Source of the DNA: Hedera helix | Taxonomy: Eukaryota; Streptophyta; Magnoliopsida; Apiales; Araliaceae | Direction: 5' to 3' | DNA length: 64,000 nucleotides | Assembly: GCA_947179155.2 (NCBI GenBank) | Contig: OX359278.1 | Span: forward strand, 25,677,797 to 25,741,796 | Shown: piece by piece, positions 1-11,889 of the stretch | How the letters are laid out: each line of letters opens with the position of its first letter | How positions within the stretch are numbered: the stretch's first letter is position 1 | Notes under the pieces: model-generated | What the model saw: only the letters and a program-made list of their open reading frames with translations | Database searches by the model: none | Told to the model about the DNA's origin: nothing | Translations under genes and position numbers: made by a program

Positions 1-586
1 TAAAATTCCTATTTTATTAATCTTGTTTCGAATTGCAATTGAATTCTTTAATTGAACTTCTTTTAATCCCCTTCGGATGGACCCTAATCTGTCGAATTGG
101 GAAAGAATTGCATAAGGTGTAGTGGCGGGACCCAGGCGGTATTAACCAATAAGCTGCTGTGCAATGTGCTTGGTGAGAGAAAAAGTTGTTAACCATTTGC
201 CAAAGGTTACTGTTAGAAGGGACCCACCATGCTGCTTAATTCTTTTCATCTAAATTCAACCGACCGTGCATTGCGCTCTTCACTGCTAAACCAAATCCCT
301 TCCGTGCAATGCGCGTACGTTGTCGCTTCCTTCAAAGACCAAAACGTCACCACTTTCCTTGTTGATGCGCGACCAAACAAGTTGCCAGAATTTACCACAT
401 TGCTATCCAAGCTTTAATTAATTCCTAAAAAATAAAATAAAAATATTAAAAATAATATAAAATTACTAAAAATAATAAAAACACATAATAAAAAATAAAT
501 TACCTAAAATACTAAAAATACTTAAAAACTCACAAATAATTAAGCCTAAAAATACCTAATAAATAGATATAAAAACTTACTTATCA
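1..586 (-). repeat. 3' LTR of Athila-like element 1 (cut by window edge)
   Basis: The LTR starts (minus sense) with TGATAAGTAAG at 586, directly after the polypurine tract, and continues beyond position 1. It matches the outer part of the LTR at 4117-4735, including an A-rich tract at about 420-580 and a short GC-richer core at 70-400. The 62-codon open frame at 229-417 lies inside it and reads as LTR sequence, not a gene. Confidence 0.75.
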
Positions 587-2040
587 AATATCCCCACACT
601 TAAATCTTTACTTGTCCTTAAGCAAAACAAGAATAAAAACTATAAAAATAAAACTAATAGCAAACGACTTACTTGACTCGAGCAACAACTCAATATGAAT
701 GTCAACATTAGCCTCAAAGATTTTAAAAACAATAACTCCAAAAAAAAAAAAAAAATCAAAATCATGCAATGGTCAAAATTTTAACATATTTATTAATCTT
801 ATTTTATTCAAGATGCTTTGTGTGTGTGTGAATCCAAATGTATCAAACAAGTAAAAAAATTTAGATCCGTTCACATAATTAAATATCTCATAAAAGATAT
901 TAAAAAGGGTTAGTTTAATAACAAAATTCTATACTCTTATTTTTCACATCACTTTCCACTAATATAGGTGAATATAACTAGAAGATCAAAATATTTTTAA
1001 TCACGATAAAAACACTAGGATTATTAATATTAATTTTTGTAAGTACATTTTTTCCATTTTTTTCATCTTTTAAATGGGTGCATTTTATGCTTCATCCTTT
1101 TTTTTTTCTTTTTGTCTCGATGAGTGTATTTTATGCTCCCTCTCACTTTTCATGTGTTAATGAGTAAGTGCGTTTTACGCTCCATCTCAATACACCACAT
1201 AATTATTTTTTTCAATTTAATAATCCTAGAAAAATTACATAAATCATCTCTCCTAAATTATATTTTGCCTTATATTTCACATTAAATAATGATCAAATAA
1301 GATATAGAGCTCAAAAATATCTTTCATAAGCATTTAATTATATAAACTTCCCCAAAATAAAATTAGCTCAAATAAATGGATATAAGTGCATAAAAATTTA
1401 AAGGATCTCAAACAAATTAATAAGTAATAATAAAATAAAAATTTTAACTAAGAAATTTTTTATCTATTTTTCAAAAGTTATTAAATAAAAAAAAAAAATT
1501 TAATCATTGGCTAAAAATTAAAATTCAATTAACTCATTACTTAAGTGACACATCCTAAAAATAATTTTAAAACATTAAAAAAAATTAACCCATTTTTGTA
1601 GGAAACACGGTTGTACTTAGCATGTACAACAAACCTTTAAACCCCAAAGTTACCCTAAGTGGACGAGTTTTGTCTCGTGAGGGTTTGCAGTGAATATATT
1701 CACAAAATTCAAAAATTAATCCTAAAATCAAATCTAATTTTTTTTTTCAAAATTTATCCATACTCCCAAATTTAAAACAGACATTGTCCTCAATGTATAA
1801 GATAAAAGAATTAAAAAAAAAATGACTCCCCTGAATATGTAGAATCTTTTCCTCATCTGCTAAGTCTAAGTGTATTGAATAAACCTGAAATAAAACAAAA
1901 ATATAAAAAATTAAAATAAATAACTAACTAAGAATCTAAAATTTACTACTAATAAAAATCTACTTAAAATAAAAATTAAAATTAAAATTAAAACTAAAAC
2001 TTGGGTTGCCTCCTAATAAGCGTCTTTGTTTCTTGTCATT
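587..2040 (-). other. 3' noncoding region and polypurine tract of Athila-like element 1
   Basis: About 1.45 kb of AT-rich sequence with no sensible open frame. It is collinear with 50299-51700 of the second Athila-like copy, where it lies between integrase and the 3' LTR, the place where some Athila elements carry an envelope-like frame. The G-rich polypurine tract (minus sense, AAGTGTGGGG type) lies at about 590-603. Repeated blocks around a GTGCGTTTTACGCTCC-type motif occur at 1077-1190, and two short hairpins at 1610-1678. Confidence 0.65.
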
Positions 2041-3000
2041 GGCTCGACAGCATGACAAAGTACTACGTCATTCCAACTTCATGAATTTTGAGTACTTCAT
2101 TCATCACGTTATCCTTCATAGGTAGATTCAATCTCCCTTGCGGTTGATATGAAGATTTTACTCCATCTTCAACGAACAAGTATTGGAGATAATTAGTGAA
2201 AGTCCTAAAATTTAAGATAGGAGCTTGCAAAACAGAAGATAAAAATTTGTAATGAGTAACAGGCAATGGAATAAAAATAATTACATTATTATCTAAAATC
2301 ATTGACAAATAATTTAATGTAGCTCCAGCCTCCTTCAAATTTTGTTTTAGTTCAATTTCTTCTTCCTCCTCTAACTCCAAATTGTTGGTAATCGTATCCT
2401 CTAAATTCTCCTTATTTATTTTCCTAAAAATTTCCTCCACTTGAGGCATGACATCACCACAAAGAACATCATTGTCCACATTGATACTGTTAATTTCTGC
2501 ATTAATGTTGTCTGTTTCTTCTTGCGTCGACAATATAATGAATGACCCTTGAGAATCTAATTGACCAACTGTAGTAGCAAGTTAACTTATTTAAGTCTCC
2601 AAATTATATATAGAAGTCTTTGTCTCTTGTTGGAATTGCTACGCCTGAGTCATGAAAGCTTTAAACATATCTATTAAAGACGTATTAGAATTAGACGATT
2701 GACCATGTTGTTGTTAGGGATATGGTTGCATATACTGTGGATTATTTGAAAAGTTTTAGTTTGCGTGCCAATTCACTTGTGGATTCTCATAGCTGAAATT
2801 ATGATGATCCCTCCATCCTGAATTATACGTATTTGAATAGGGATCATATCTACTTTTTGTTTAACCAAGAAAATCACCACCTACATTGACTTGTTCATAG
2901 GACTCATCTCGAAGCATTGGGCACATATCAATTGGGTGTCCTATTATCGCATAAATCCTACAAGTACCTACAACCATTTGATAAACAATAGAAGTTAGAT
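2041..3000 (-). pseudogene. Athila-type gag C-terminus joined to RT start (pol deleted)
   Basis: Minus-strand reading gives a gag C-terminal segment at about 2980-2540. It has a CRICAIIGHPIDMCP zinc-knuckle-like motif and then the glycine/asparagine-rich RYDPYSNTYNSGWRDHHN block typical of Athila gag, with several in-frame stops. An open stretch (2533-2063) then carries an acidic pre-RT region and ends in the first residues of RT (EDGVKSS...GRLNLPM), homologous to the start of RT in the second copy. RT palm, RNase H and integrase are absent. The first methionine of the open stretch has no significance because the frame is open further upstream. No product is expected. Confidence 0.7.
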
Positions 3001-3180
3001 TATCAGTTTATTGCTCATGAGAAAAAATATTTATCTCATTAACATAATCAAGCATGATTTTCATCCTTAATCTGCACAATTCAATTAAACTATGAAAAAC
3101 TAAAAAAAATTAAATTAAATCTAAGAAAAATTACTAAATTAAAATAAAGTTTACAAAAGCACAAAAATAAATTAGAATCA

Positions 3181-3199
3181 TTCCCCGACAACGGTGCCA
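3181..3199 (-). other. Primer-binding site, tRNA-Asp type
   Basis: Minus-strand TGGCACCGTTGTCGGGGAA is one substitution from the Athila/Calypso-type site complementary to the 3' end of plant tRNA-Asp (TGGCGCCGTTGTCGGGGA). It sits about 12 bases inside the LTR end and fixes the element's orientation as minus. Confidence 0.85.
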
Positions 3200-3211
3200 A
3201 AATTTTGGTGT

Positions 3212-4735
3212 GCTGTCACAAGCAACCAAAAATAAATTCTTATTTTGGAAAAATATTAATGCAGTAGTGTAAGTAAGAGTCGATCCCACAGAGATTGATT
3301 AATTTATTTTTATGCAATGTAAACTAGAATTGGTAGTTTTGAAATAATTATAATTAACTAAATAAACAAAAGCAAACTAATAAATTAAAAACTTCAGTTC
3401 TTCAGTTCAGTATCACCTTTTTTCAATAATAATATAATCAAGTTAACCAATATTTTTCCTTCAATGAAATTAATAACTCTAGGTAACAACAATCGTTAAT
3501 TACCGTAATTCCCCTTAGATTTTAAATCTAATCTGACAATCGCCCCCACTAGACCCTAATTATCATACAACTAGAACTATCAATCTAGATTTAATATAAC
3601 AGTAGCATTAAAAATTAAGGAATTAGATTATTCCAAGCAACAATCACACAATCGCAGATTATTTAACTTACCTTCTTGATAATCATAGCAATACTCAAAA
3701 GCTTGATCATAATCATGTATTACTAATCGTTATTTATGATCATATATAATATCGTTTGCTTAATACTATACCTTAATCTAGCATATGGTAATTCCTCAAT
3801 TAATTTAATTGGCCATAATTAAATCAATCAAAATAAATATCATTCAAATAATTAAAACAGGTCATCAAGAATGAATCTCACATAAGAAGAGATAAATAAT
3901 AATAACTTAATTAAATCATTAACTGAAAATAAAGTTCAACATCCCCTTAGAACTGAATAAGAAAACTAGCCAAACATAATAAAAATACTGTACAAGAGAA
4001 TTGAGAAATATGAGATATCTCAGAGAGAGCTCCTAATTGTGTCTAATGACCTCTATTTATAGAGTACATAATTTATCCAAAACCTAATAAAAATTACAAA
4101 TACAAAATAAATATAAAAGTCCTATTTTATTAATCATGTTTCGAATTGCAATTAAATTCTTTAATTGAACTTCCTTTAATCCCCTTCGGATGGACCCACG
4201 TAGAATTACCAAACAAGAATCTGCCAAATTGGGAAAGAATAGCATAATGTAGTGGCGGGACCCACGTGGTATTAACCAACAAGTTGCTGTGCAACACGCT
4301 TGGTGAGAGAGAAAGCTGCTAACCATTTGCCAAAGGTTATCGTTAAAAGGGACCCACCATGCTGCTTAATTCTTTTCTTCTAAATTCGACCGACCGTGTA
4401 TTGCACATTTCACTACTGAACCAATCCCTTCTGCGCAATGTGTGTACGCTGTCGCTTCCTTCAAAGACCAAAACGTCACCACTTCCCTTGTTGATTCATC
4501 CAACAGGCGCTGCGTATGGCGCGACCAAGCAAGTTGCTGGAATTTACCACATTGCCATCCAAGCTTTAATTAATTCATACAAAATAAAATAAAAACATTA
4601 AAATAATATAAAATTACTAAAAATAATAAAAACACATAATAAAAAATAAATTACCTAAAATACTAAAAATACTTAAAAACTCACAAATAATTAAGTCTAA
4701 AAATACCTAAAAATAGATATAAAAACCTACTTTCC
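3212..4735 (-). repeat. 5' LTR of Athila-like element 1
   Basis: About 1.5 kb between the primer site and the Tat fragment. The outer 620 bases match 1-586. The inner half (3212-4080) is a diverged match to 48790-49740 of the second Athila-like LTR, including the CGATCCCACAGAG-type block at 3272-3290. The outer terminus is damaged: the 3' LTR begins TGATAA, but the equivalent position here (4731-4736) differs, so the exact edge is uncertain. Confidence 0.7.
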
Positions 4736-4739
4736 AAAA

Positions 4740-6715
4740 GTCTTACACAAGTCAGATTCGTTGGGATGAATGGTGGCATTGCAATTGAGCCGAGTCAGTT
4801 TATTTTGGATTATTGGCCCCAAACGACGATTAAGGGCCAAACATTAGCAGACTTTATGTTGGAATGCATGTTCAGCGAAGAAGATCTGAAGCCTAGTTCT
4901 GATTGTACTATGGAGTTAATAGTTGGGGGGCAATGGGTCTCTTCAGCATCTTGGACCTTGTATGTGGATGGGTAATCAATTACTGATGCTAGTGGAATAG
5001 GTGTTATCTTAGCTAGTTCGGAGGGGTTTAAGATCCAACAAGCAATAAGGTTTCTGTTTAAAGCTACCAGTAATGAGGAGGATTATGAAGTTATCTTGGA
5101 GGGGCTAAGGCTGGCTCAGAGTTTGGAGGTGCAACATATTCTTATCTTTAGTGATTCACAATTGGTTGTGAAACAGATACAAGGTGAGTATATAAGGCTC
5201 GGGGGAAAGAATGACGAAATATTTATCAAAAGTCAAGATGTTACTTCAACGTTTTAAGCTATATTCCCTCCAGGGTATAGATCAGAATAATAATACAATA
5301 GCTGATGCACTTTCCAAGTTAACTACTACATAGGCGGAGTCTTTCAATGGGTCGGTGTATTTGGAAGTTTTAAATGAGCCAAGTATTTTGAGAAAGGAAA
5401 TAACATAGGTGAAAAGGTAGAATTACTGGTTCACACCTTATCCATAATACTTGATGAAGGGAAGCTGCCTTCGGATAAACTATTAGCGAAATGAATAAGG
5501 TACAGAAGTGCATATTTTTGCCTTATCGATGGAGATTTATATCGACGAACATATTCTGCCCCATTGCTAAAATGTTTAGTTCCTTAGTAGGCGTTGTATG
5601 CTTTTCAGGAGGTGCATGAGGGCATTTGTGGAGATCATATGGGTGTGAAGTATTTAGCCTATAAATTAATCAGGCAGGGTTACTATTGACCAACTATGTT
5701 CCAGGAGGCGATGAAGTTTGTGTAGAGGTTTTCGAAGTGCCAGTTGAACATCTCTGTTCTATATCGGCCACTTGAGGAGTTGTTATTAGTGTTATCTCCA
5801 ATTCCTTTTATTATGTAGGGAATCAATTTGTTAGGAGCTATGCTAAAAGCCAAGGGACAAATTATATATCTGGTAGTGGTGATCGACTACATGACCAAGT
5901 TGGTGGAGGCAAAACCATTTCGGCACATCACCGAACATGATTACATTCAATTTCTTAAGGAATTGATGGCTTTCGGTTTGGGATCCCTATGGTTTTGGTA
6001 TCGAATAATGGGGTGCAATTTATGGAGGCCTAGTTTGAGTAGTTCCTGGCTGACCTGGGTATGCATCATCAGAAGGTATCCGTGGCTCATCCTCAAGTTA
6101 ACAGACAGGTGGATTTCATGAATATGACTTTGCTTAACGAGATTAAAAGGAGGTTGGACGAGGTAAAGGGTAGGTGGCCCAAGGAGGTTTACAGTGTACT
6201 TTGGGCATATCAGATTACTTATCGATCCACAATGGGCGATTATCCTTTTCGATTGGTATATGGGACTGAATCTTTGATCATTGTGTAGATCGTAACACCT
6301 TCATTATGAGTGGTGAATTTTAGGGAGGCTTATAATGACAAAGTTCTTCGGCTTAACCTAGACCTACTGGATGAAGTGCGGGGATGCAGTAATATTGAAG
6401 TTGGCCGTTTATCAACCGAAAATTACTCTGTACTACAATCGGAGGGTTAAGCAAAGGAGGTTCGATGTAGGTGATTTGGTACTTCGGGAAGCTGATGCCT
6501 CAACTCCTTAAAATATTAAAAAGTTAATGTGGAACTTAGAAGGTCCATATAGAGTGATCGAAGTTGTAAAACTTGGCACTTATCAGCTTCAGAATATGTC
6601 ATATGGAAGTTTCATAGTTGAAGTTGGTCGATCAAAAGGTAATAGTATCGAATTCGCTTCAAAGTTATTCGTCTTGGAAAGGGTTATAAGTGTTGACTTT
6701 GGATGTTGACGGGGG
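4740..6715 (+). pseudogene. Tat-lineage Gypsy pol 3' part: second RNase H and integrase, decayed
   Basis: Plus-strand frames give the connection segment (TTIKGQTLADF at about 4820), then an RNase H of the additional type that marks the Tat lineage (WTLYVDG at about 4955, NEED at about 5075, FSDSQLVVKQI at about 5150). The integrase zinc-binding region follows (HEGICGDHMGVKYLA at about 5610-5665), then the core (VVVIDYMTKLVEAKPF at 5872-5925; LGMHHQKVSVAHPQVN-like at 6055-6105) and the C-terminal part to about 6705. Many stops and frameshifts break it (for example 4973, 5329, 5406, 5587, 6286). Protease, RT and the first RNase H are missing to the left, where the Athila LTR abuts. No product is expected. 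Confidence 0.8.
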
Positions 6716-6857
6716 TTGTTGTTAGGGTTAAAATGTGGAGGTCATTTCTTTATTTTGATATTGGGTTGGTGGTGTGGGTTCTGTTTTGGTCTAAGATTGT
6801 GATTCTTTGGGAGGTTGTTTGGCTGGGGTTGTTGAAGTTTGGGAGGTGGGCTTGGGT

Positions 6858-7278
6858 TATGCTTTGGTTAGTTTTCGACATTTTCCTTTTATGAGGTTAA
6901 GTTTTTCGGCTTTAGACATTTGGAAGTGGTCTCTCTTTTTGTTTGGTTGTGCTTTGGGGATTGGATTTCGAAGGGCTTCTGGAGATGGATCTTTAGGGGG
7001 TTCTGAGGTTGGATTTATGGGTTCAGGAATGTTGTCGGTGGTGACATTTTGGGTTTTAGAAGGTTGAGGTTTAGGAGAACTATTGGCAAAGGTGGTGATA
7101 TTCTTATGTTTCTTGGCTTTTTGTTTTCTGTGTCTAACGAGTTTGGTGGGTTCGGTGGTGTTAGTGCTGGGTTCAGCTGGTTTGATGGTGGGTTCGACAA
7201 TGTTAGTGATGGGTTTGGCTGTGTCAAAAAAGGGTTCTTCTTGTGTTAAAAATGGCGTCAGGGCTTTGTAGGGTGGAG
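6858..7278 (-). pseudogene. Antisense gene of the Tat element, 3' exon (part)
   Basis: On the minus strand a frame without ATG is open from about 7212 to a TAA at 6858. It encodes a Pro/Thr/Lys-rich, low-complexity segment (NITTFANSSPKPQPSKTQ). A further open stretch at 7278-7215 continues the frame found at 27650-27619 across the Copia-like insertion. One frame change lies in a T-rich run near 7213-7216. It is the C-terminal part of the antisense gene whose conserved domain is at 27747-28240. The identification rests on position and continuity of frame, not on a conserved motif here. Confidence 0.5.
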
Positions 7279-9764
7279 GGTGTGAAAGTAATATGCCATT
7301 AAGTCAATCACATTTGATGTGATAACATTTACTTTATAATCTTATTTAATTTATTAATAAAAGATTTAGTTTATTTAAAGGTATTTAATTATCCATGTTT
7401 AATTAGTATACTTAATTAATGGATAAACTCATAGTCTTTGAACAATGTTTTTTGGAATCATGATGTTGATCATGTTAATAAGATCTAAATTCAAGATAGC
7501 ACAAAACTAAAATGTTCCTAATCGTAGAATCACTAATGTGAGGTTACTGGATCCGGATAGATTAATACATATTATATTTGCTCTTTTGAATAAGATCATT
7601 GATCTCATAATCATTTGTGTGAAGACACTAAAGTAAGTATGTAGGTGCTTATTGGAGAATAAGTTCACTGCATATGACTCACTTAAAGAATACCTAATAT
7701 AGTTTCACTTGCCTATCAATAGGAGTTCCTAATGTGATAATAGTACAAGTGATTATTGAACTTGAGATCATTATAATATCTTGTGTATGATGAGTTATAC
7801 TTTGTCACATTTCTTAAGACTATTTGGGTATAACAAAGGATATGTTCAAGTATAAGAAGTTGTACATAGAAGTAGGTGAATGTTCAACTAAGGATCTACT
7901 GTAAGAATCCAAATTTCCAGGATTTCTTTAATAATATTAAATGAGAATTTAATTAACAAAATTATCAAGTTTGTTAAATTATTGGTGAATTATATGTGAT
8001 TTAAAGTGAGTGAAGGGATTTAATTGGTAAATTAAATTGGTATAAAGATGATGACAAATGGTGATTGAATAGAAATAATTAAAGAATAAATAAATTGTTT
8101 AAAAACAATTTATGGAAAATAAGAGAAACTTTGATGAAATTATTGATATTTAGAAATGGTTGTGGAGGTACAGAAATTAAATGATGTTATGTGGTAATGT
8201 GAAATGTATAAATTAGATATGTATATATATACATTTGTATATATAAATGTGTTATGTTTAATTGTGGTAATTATAAATGTTATTAATTATAAAAATTAAG
8301 GGATTAATAATTAAATTAATTCATTTTTAAATAAAAAGTGGACGAGGAAGTTAATAAAATTGTAATTTGTGATTTTAGATTTAATCAAGAATTATGGAGG
8401 AAGTTTGGAAATTAATAAAGAAGAAAAGTAATAATATAAATTATATAATAATGAATTATATAATTTATATAAGAAAATTAAAGTGAAATATGAGGAAAAT
8501 AATAATTATATAAATTATATAGGAATAATTATATAATTTATATAAGAAGATTAAATTGAATAAGGTTGGAAGAAATTTTTAGTAATTGTATTGGTGTAAA
8601 ATGAAAATTATGTAGTGAGAAAGTAATTATATAAACTATATAATAAATTATATAATTTATATAAGAAAAGTTATGAAAATTGTAAAGAAATGAAAATAAA
8701 TGACAAAAATGAATGTTTTGAGTTATTAAAAATTATGGTTATTTATAATGGAATTATTATGACTTTTATGAAGGATAATATTTCGGAAACGTGAACATGT
8801 TTGTAAGACCCCGAATTTTATGAAATATAAAATTTAATTTTTTCTTCATATATATTTTTTCATGAAACAGTAAGTGGTTAAATTGACGAAATTGAAAGTT
8901 AAGGATGTTATGTGCAAATTTTATTTTGTCGGACAATATTCGCTTTGTCGGGGAATATTCGTTTGGTCGGGGAATATTCGTGTCGTACGACGGCGCCGAA
9001 ATAACAAATTATTTGTGGACCCCACAACGGAATATTTGTCGGATATAGAAAATGACAGAAGTAACCTTTTTAAATAAAAATAGTCAACGGTGTTAACTGT
9101 TAAAATACCGGTGATAAAAGAATAGTAGCATACGGTAATTTATGGTATTTTCTGTAGCACACGGTACTCTACAGTAGCACACGGTATTGCACAGTGTCTC
9201 ATATTATTGGTCTGATAATTGACACCGTAATTGTTACGCATCATTTCATCAATAATTGTCACTGCATAATATTTTATATTATCAATTCAATTATTGTTGC
9301 TACACAGTATTTTGCATTATTGATTCAATAATTGTCATTACACTGTATTTCATATCATCGAGTCAATAATTGTTGGTGCACTGTAGTTTAAAATTATTGA
9401 ATCTAATAATTGTCACAGTAGCAAATACACTATAATTTATATTATTAAATTAATAAAAATATGTAACGTGTTTCTTACATTAGTATGGTAACATTATTTT
9501 ATATGTTGGACTCACAGGAAGAATAAATAAATAAATAAAAAAATAAAATAATTAATTTTACTATTTGAAATAGTAACGTGAATAGTGACGTGAATAGTGA
9601 CATGAATAGTACGTGAATAGTAAGAAACATGTGGGACCCATTGTGGGGCCCACATGAAATGTGAGAAATGTGAGAATTTGCTGAAGAGTTGGTGGAGGCT
9701 GCGCAGCAGCCTCTGCTGAATTTTTTTTCTGTTCACCTACCACGCATAGTGCCTTATTTTCTCC

Positions 9765-9772
9765 TATAAATA
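9765..9772 (+). promoter_or_regulatory. LTR TATA box (array copy 1)
   Basis: TATAAATA in the context CTCCTATAAATAGC, with transcription expected to start about 30 bp downstream. The same box is at 12853, 15941, 19029 and 22117 in the other array LTRs and at 32205 and 39525 in the chromovirus LTRs. A perfect 8-bp-stem hairpin lies about 50 bp upstream (9695-9713). Confidence 0.6.
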
Positions 9773-10732
9773 GCTTGTTCAGCTGAATAGAAAAATCACA
9801 CCAAAAACATAAAATTTTTCTATAAGAATTTTATGAGTTTTCTCTGAGAATAGTAAGGTTATTTTGAGAGTTTGAAAGCCAAAAGGAGTGCAGGAATTTT
9901 TCAAGTAAGTCTTTTATTAAAGAGTAGTAATTTTATAAATTCCTATTTTTCACGGTATTCACAAATCTTCCTTTAGAAGACTCTTCTTTAAGAAGATTCA
10001 TTTTTAAAAGCTTTCTTTGGAAGATTTATTTTGGAATATTATTTTTAAAACTATTTAAAAGTAGTTATATTATACTACAAAAATTATGTTAAATATATAT
10101 AATTTTGATAATTCATATTATACGAGTTATCATACACTTTGAAATTTATATGTGGAAATTACTAATTTTATTATAAATATATAGGTTGATCAATCTCATT
10201 TTTATCAATATCCAGTCACCAGATAAGGTAAGAAATGTCATTTTTTTTACACTCTTGAACTTGCTACGGTAAGGGATATTATTTTCTTTCATACTCCTGA
10301 ATCGAAACTTATTATGGAACTATTGCTTCTATAATTCCTGAAAATATTATATGTTCCATAATAGTTGAACTTCATTATTTCAACTGAACCTTCCTATTTT
10401 CTGAATCTTTCTATTGAACTGTAACCGTTATTCTGAACTGAGAATCTTGAATAACATTTTTAAATTTCACTCCACATCATGTTGACAATTTGGACATTAT
10501 TTGAATCTGCACAAAGTAAACTTCCGATACTTATTGTTTATCCTGTTTCTTCTGTTCATCAATTGTATCACTATTATTTGTACTAATCATCAAGAATCAA
10601 GCTGTTGTGAATATCTGTGGCCGGGGGCACAGATGTGATATATTTGTTGAACAGATGATAGGTTAAAGGCGATATACTAGGTTAAAGGCGATACATCTGT
10701 TCGGTGTCTTTTATGGCACGTGGTGAATGTTC

Positions 10733-11110
10733 TCTTTGGCCCGTAGTGCAAAGATGAACTGTTGGTTGGTATGATTATGACCAAAGGCTGAATCTGGTAT
10801 AATCATGACCGTTGGTGCTTTATTGAATATCTTTGGCCCGTAGTGCAAAGATGAACTGTTGATTGGTATGATTATTACCAAAGGCTGAATCTGGTATAAT
10901 CATGACCGTTGGTGTTATATTAAATGTCTTTGGCCCGTAGTGCAAAGATGAACTGTTGATTGGTATGATTATTACCAAAGGCTGAATCTGGTATAATCAT
11001 GACCGTTAGTGTTATATTAAATGTCTTTGGCCCGTAGTGCAAATATGAACTGTTGATCTGCATGATTATGATCAGGAACTGTGAATTTTTATTATCATGA
11101 CTAATGGTAT
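10733..11110 (+). repeat. 97-bp tandem repeats inside the array LTR
   Basis: Units beginning TCTTTGGCCCGTAGTGCAAA start at 10733, 10830, 10927 and 11024, exactly 97 bp apart, with the fourth degenerating. The block recurs in each array LTR. The related chromovirus LTRs have only about two units (about 33226-33370 and 40553-40700). Confidence 0.85.
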
Positions 11111-11624
11111 TTCAGATGATAAAAGTTGATGATATTTTTACAAAAAAGAGAAGCGAGTGGACATTATAGTCTGCATTATTCTTCTAATAGATTGCTCATT
11201 CCGCTGCTATTATTGATCTGAACGTTGTTTAAGAATTTAACTACAGTTTTTGATATAAACCTTGTAGTCTATTGTATTATATCAAGAACTCAACTGTTGA
11301 AGGCTAATGATAATTTATTCGTCATTATCTTAGTCATGATATTTCTTACTGGGCTATTTGAGCTCACCCTTTCTTTTCGTTCCATTGTTTTTCAACAGGA
11401 GATGAGAACGTAACGGGGTCTAGCCGGGGAATGGAGTGAGAGTCCGAGGGATATCTATTATAGTCTTCACGTGTTGTAAAATAGTGTGGCAATAATAGTG
11501 AAAACTTAGTTGTGTATTATTATACACGGTATTGTTGTACGTTGTGCTTTGTTGTAATAATTTTGTTGTAGTCTTTTGACGACTCAAGTTTGGGCTGTGT
11601 GGGCCTAGATTTGGGGGCGTCACA

Positions 11625-11889
11625 GTTGGCATCAGAGCTTAGGGATATGGTCTTTAATGGAGATCTGGGGTAGAACTAGGAGGGGAGAGACGAATAGAAT
11701 CAGTCACTAGTGCGTCCTACTTAAATTAGATTTTATTATCTAATGAGTTAATTTCAATATAGGGACATGAAGTGATGAGTCAGTTTGTTTGAACTAACAA
11801 TTATTTTGTGACCACAGTTATGTATCTTTACCTCTTCGATATGTCAGGTACGTCAATTTCGGGGACGAAATTTCATAAGGAGGGGAGAC
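11625..11889 (+). other. Array spacer 1: primer site, leader fragment and polypurine tract
   Basis: 265 bp. TGGCATCAGAGC at 11627-11638 is the initiator-Met-type primer site with one T-to-C change from the usual TGGTATCAGAGC. About 190 bp of leader then matches 33923-34120 of the chromovirus. The sequence jumps directly to the end of pol (matching 38631-38695) and the tract AAGGAGGGGAGAC at 11877-11889. All coding sequence between is absent. Confidence 0.85.

Larger units (their letters stand above)
1..4735 (-). mobile_element. Athila-like Ty3/Gypsy element 1, internally deleted
   Basis: Read on the minus strand the order is 5' LTR (4735-3212), primer-binding site (3199-3181), gag C-terminus and a short piece of the pre-RT/RT start (about 3000-2063), a long noncoding 3' region (2040-603), polypurine tract and a 3' LTR that runs off the window start. 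Positions 1-586 align with about 4117-4735 as the two LTR copies. RT, RNase H and integrase are missing: sequence homologous to the RT start is followed within about 30 bases by the stretch that lies after integrase in the second Athila-like copy (51650-51700). The family is inferred from the tRNA-Asp primer site, the gag zinc-knuckle context and homology to the copy at 48783-54454. Confidence 0.8.
8802..11624 (+). repeat. Array LTR copy 1
   Basis: 2,823 bp, TGTAAG...GTCACA. In order it holds three 19-bp-spaced GTCGGGGAATATTCG-type repeats (8927-8980), degenerate ATAATTGTCA repeats of about 50 bp (9210-9430), GTGAATAGT repeats (9570-9624), a TATA box (9765-9772), 97-bp tandem repeats (10733-11100) and GAGCTCACCC near the 3' side (11358). 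Private base: T at 9053. The four other copies share this layout at +3,088-bp steps. Confidence 0.9.

Noticed and set aside
6703..7271. Plus-strand G/V/L-rich frames
   Set aside because: They are the reverse reading of the Pro/Thr-rich antisense exon, whose codon pattern is the sensible one.
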